From Hyphomicrobiales bacterium (GTDB lineage: Bacteria; Pseudomonadota; Alphaproteobacteria; Rhizobiales; Rhizobiaceae), in the NCBI GenBank assembly GCA_900468805.1, contig UEIF01000021.1:557274-621273 (forward strand): a stretch of DNA of 64,000 bases, in the 5' to 3' direction. The translations under genes and the position numbers were made by a program. The notes beneath the pieces were generated by a model. That model saw only the letters and a list, made by a program, of their open reading frames with translations, did no database searches and was not told the DNA's origin. Below, one piece after another: positions 61,559 to 64,000 of this stretch (the first letter of the stretch is position 1; every line of letters begins with the position of its first letter).

Positions 61559-63481
61559 TCAGCTGTTCGAACCAAAGGGCTCGGTGCGCGGCGGCAGTGC
61601 CGGAACGTCGATATGGTCGGGGCCGAGGCCCTGCTTGGCCCGCTCGGTCATCAGCTCGTAGGCATGTTCGAGATGGTGGCAGAAGCGTTCGGCATCGAAG
61701 AGGGGCGCGATATAGCGCTTCTCCCGCAGATGCTCCTTGTATGCGGTGACGCGCTCGGGGTTGAGCGCAAGCTCGACGGCGAGGTCCTCATAGGCCTTGA
61801 TGTCCTCGGCAACGAGTTCCGGCAGATCGATCGCTCTCAGCAGGCTTTCGCTGACGCGTGATGCGAAGTTGGTGCCCTTCACGGTTAGAACGGGAAGACC
61901 ACCCCAGAGCTGTTCCGAAGTGGTGGTGTGTCCGTTGACAGGGAAGGTATCGATGCCGAGGTCGGCCGCCTGCTGACGGCTGATATGCTGTTCGTAGTGC
62001 GCGCGCGGGCAGAAGATGATCCGCTTGGGCGAGATGCCGCCGGCCTGGAAGCGGTCCAGCAGATTTGCCTGGTTGCGCGCGGTATTCGCCATCAGCCAGA
62101 GCACGCTGTTCGGCGCGCGCTTGAGAATCCTGCACCAGCTGTCGACGACTTCAGCGGTGATCTTACGGTTACCGTTGAAGGATGCGAAGATGAAGGCATC
62201 TTCCGGCAGGCCCAGCTGCTCGCGCGTGACCGGCTGCGGTTGCGGCCGGTTCGCCGGATCGTTCGGCTGGTAGCTCTCCGGCATGCGCAGGAATTTCTCG
62301 TGGTAGAAGGGCTTGGCGACGTCAGGCAGCACCGAGTGATCGCCGATGACGTAGTCGAGGTCGACATTGAGGGTGCTGCCGGGAAAGCCCAGCCAGGCGA
62401 CTTGGATCGGCGCCAGCGGCAGGTTGAAGGAAACGGCACGGCTGCCGGAAGTATGACCCTTCAGATCGACCATGATGTCGATATTTTCCATACGGACGGT
62501 TTTGAAGATCGCCTCGTCCGATAGGCCGTAGATGTCTATGACCTTGCCCCAACGGCTGCGGTCGGTCGTGTTGTTGTTCAGCTTGTGCTCCGCCAGCGTG
62601 TGGTCGAAGAGCGTGATTTCGAAGCGGTTGTGATCGTGAAGCTCAAGGACGCGCTGCAGCAGCTTCATCGTCGCGTGCTTGTCCCAGAAGTCCGAGGACA
62701 TGTAGCCGATGCGGATCTTGTCCGACCATGTATGGGGCAGGCCGCGCCGGTAAGCCACGCGGGCGGGATCGAGTGGTTTCGTGCCGATAGCGGCATGGCG
62801 GTTATAATCTTCGTTGCCGCACCAGTGCAGATGATAGAACGGGTTGTCCTTCTTGAGCACATCGATGTCGTTCTTGACCAGGGCGGCGTCGATGAAAGCC
62901 TGATGCTTGCTGATTTCGCTGAACTCGTTGAATTCGCGCAGGCAGACGAGATAAAGGAACCGGAAAGCAAGATTGTTCGGATAGCGACGGAAGAGATTGC
63001 GGGCGAGCGTCTGGTTCGTCTCGTCCATGAGGTCGTCGTTGAGCAACTGCGCGGCAAGGCGCGAATGCTCCGGATTCTGGCTCTCGGACAGCACCTTCTT
63101 GAAGGGGCGCAGTAAATCCCGCTGCTGCCTGCCAAGATAGACCGAGGCGATGGTGAAGGCGAGTTCCGGATCTTCCTGCGCCTTGGAAAGGTTGCGCATG
63201 GCGATCAGAAGCGCTTCGTCCTCGTTGCCGGCCTCAAGGTGGATCTTCGCGGCAGTCTTCAGATATTCGAGCGAACCCTGTCCGGCGCAATCGGCCGCCA
63301 GGCAGTAGGATCTGGCAGCATCGGTCTTGAAGCCCAGTTGCAGCAGGTTCTTGGCCAGGAGAGCGTAGGTCTTGGCGTCCTTCTGCGTATCGATGAGCTG
63401 GTTGAGCGTCGCCAGGGACTGTGTGTAGCGGCCTGCCTGATAATCCCGGGATGCCGCCGAGAACGAAACTTTGCTGTTCAA
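61559..63481 (-). CDS. TPR-OGT (SPINDLY-like) glycosyltransferase
   Basis: 640 residues. The N-terminal ~200 residues have TPR-like helical repeats (DYQAGRYTQSLATLNQLIDT, LAKNLLQLGFKTDAARSY). The rest is the O-GlcNAc-transferase-like catalytic region: IRIGYMSSDF, IDIMVDLKGHTSGSR, QVAWLGFPGSTLNVDLDYVIGD, IFASFNGNRKI and GIDTFPVNGHTTTSEQLWGGLPVLT. These enzymes O-glycosylate Ser/Thr. It lies between fliP and the flagellin gene, so flagellin is a natural candidate target. Confidence 0.88.
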   Translation of the reverse strand: MNSKVSFSAASRDYQAGRYTQSLATLNQLIDTQKDAKTYALLAKNLLQLGFKTDAARSYCLAADCAGQGSLEYLKTAAKIHLEAGNEDEALLIAMRNLSKAQEDPELAFTIASVYLGRQQRDLLRPFKKVLSESQNPEHSRLAAQLLNDDLMDETNQTLARNLFRRYPNNLAFRFLYLVCLREFNEFSEISKHQAFIDAALVKNDIDVLKKDNPFYHLHWCGNEDYNRHAAIGTKPLDPARVAYRRGLPHTWSDKIRIGYMSSDFWDKHATMKLLQRVLELHDHNRFEITLFDHTLAEHKLNNNTTDRSRWGKVIDIYGLSDEAIFKTVRMENIDIMVDLKGHTSGSRAVSFNLPLAPIQVAWLGFPGSTLNVDLDYVIGDHSVLPDVAKPFYHEKFLRMPESYQPNDPANRPQPQPVTREQLGLPEDAFIFASFNGNRKITAEVVDSWCRILKRAPNSVLWLMANTARNQANLLDRFQAGGISPKRIIFCPRAHYEQHISRQQAADLGIDTFPVNGHTTTSEQLWGGLPVLTVKGTNFASRVSESLLRAIDLPELVAEDIKAYEDLAVELALNPERVTAYKEHLREKRYIAPLFDAERFCHHLEHAYELMTERAKQGLGPDHIDVPALPPRTEPFGSNS

Positions 63482-63883
63482 AACCTAACTCCGTAAGGAA
63501 ATGTTCCGGCATGAAATGTGACCGACGGGACGCGCAATCAGGCCCTCCCGCAGAATGCAGGTTGCCCGACGATACTATCCCGGCTTCTGCCACATTGGCA
63601 TTCGAAGCTTGCTTGAAACCGGTGCGGACGAATGCCCGCTTTCCGCGAAAGCTACGATTTCGAAGATTGATTCAACCAACATTAACCATGCAATTGAAGC
63701 GGCTTGGCCGGGAGCTCCGCTTTTAAGAAGTTGGCAAGTATTGGCTGCGAGATTGCCCTGGACATGACGGGTTTGGGCCAAGAAACAAAGGCACCGAGTG
63801 GCATGAAGCTGGTCCGTCATCGCCGGTATTTATAGTCCGGTATGTCCTCCTTTTTTGTATCTAGTTTTCTAGGGGACACACTT
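63482..63883. other. Leader region upstream of flagellin gene
   Basis: 402 bases between divergent genes. It should hold the flagellin promoter. AT-rich stretches occur at 63640-63700 and 63840-63870. I see no definite sigma-54 or sigma-28 box and no small gene. Confidence 0.4.
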
Positions 63884-64000
63884 ATGACGAGCATTAACAC
63901 GAACAATTCCGCCCAGGCAGCTCTCCAGACGCTGCGTAACGTCAACCAGGGCCTCAACAGCACGCAGAACCACGTTTCCACGGGTTACCGCGTCGGCAAG
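63884..64000 (+). CDS. flaA: Flagellin, 3' end outside window
   Basis: The first 39 residues, TSINTNNSAQAALQTLRNVN followed by QGLNSTQNHVSTGYRVGK, are the conserved flagellin D0 N terminus of rhizobia. ATG 63884 has AGGGGA seven bases before it. In this gene order the first flagellin is flaA. The frame is open to the last base. Confidence 0.95.
   Translation, partial: MTSINTNNSAQAALQTLRNVNQGLNSTQNHVSTGYRVGK

Noticed and set aside
63731..63750. TTGGCAAGTATTGGCTGC upstream of flagellin, resembling a sigma-54 promoter
   Set aside because: The GG and GC elements do not have the required ten-base spacing.
1..64000. CRISPR array
   Set aside because: No regularly spaced direct repeats were seen; the only repeats are the short att-like pair and the dispersed palindromic element.

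Overview
The window looks like chromosomal DNA of a fast-growing rhizobium, most likely in the Rhizobium leguminosarum/etli group. The evidence is the gene order icpA-cheS-cheY1-cheA-cheW-cheR-cheB-cheY2-cheD-cheT-fliF-visN-visR, the presence of visN/visR and motE (rhizobial flagellar genes), coding GC of about 60%, and a short dispersed repeat of the type common in Rhizobiaceae. The assignment is from gene content and family knowledge; no database search was run.

Layout. (1) 1-1207: the 3' part of maf, yacG and tRNA-Phe(GAA). (2) About 1208-6984: a small AT-richer islet bounded by a perfect 16-bp direct repeat of the tRNA-Phe 3' end (1192-1207 and 6969-6984). It holds an HNH-like gene that appears cut off, a ribbon-helix-helix-like small gene overlapping a partner, two divergent membrane acyltransferases of the OafA type, and an SGNH-hydrolase remnant. 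No integrase is visible. (3) 6985-8525: mostly non-coding DNA with a frameshifted SAM methyltransferase. (4) 8526-13341: a non-homologous end-joining set with two different Ku proteins and a three-domain LigD. (5) 13498-19826: OsmC-like protein, FAD oxidoreductase, EamA transporter, a membrane protein and a VOC dioxygenase/hydrolase fusion. (6) 19915-26991: a dense two-component region with three histidine kinases, three stand-alone receiver proteins and a LuxR-type regulator. (7) 27088-33963: SecDF, a KefB/YbaL-type antiporter, an XRE regulator, a GT39-like glycosyltransferase and an unannotated-size 37-residue membrane peptide.

(8) 34389-64000: chemotaxis and flagellar genes. The che operon and fliF run rightward, then visN-visR. 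A leftward unit runs motA-fliM-fliN-fliG-flhB-orf, and a divergent rightward unit runs flgF-fliI-orf-flgB-flgC-fliE-flgG-flgA-flgI-motE-flgH-fliL-fliP, ending in a strong bidirectional terminator. A SPINDLY/OGT-like TPR glycosyltransferase lies between fliP and the first flagellin gene, whose start closes the window. Many che and flg genes overlap by 1-4 bases, which indicates translational coupling.

The most interesting points are the tRNA-Phe islet, a globin-type receptor (IcpA) that lacks the haem-ligating histidine, CheT with a CheZ-like DxxxQ signature, the two-component cluster, and the glycosyltransferase placed beside flagellin.
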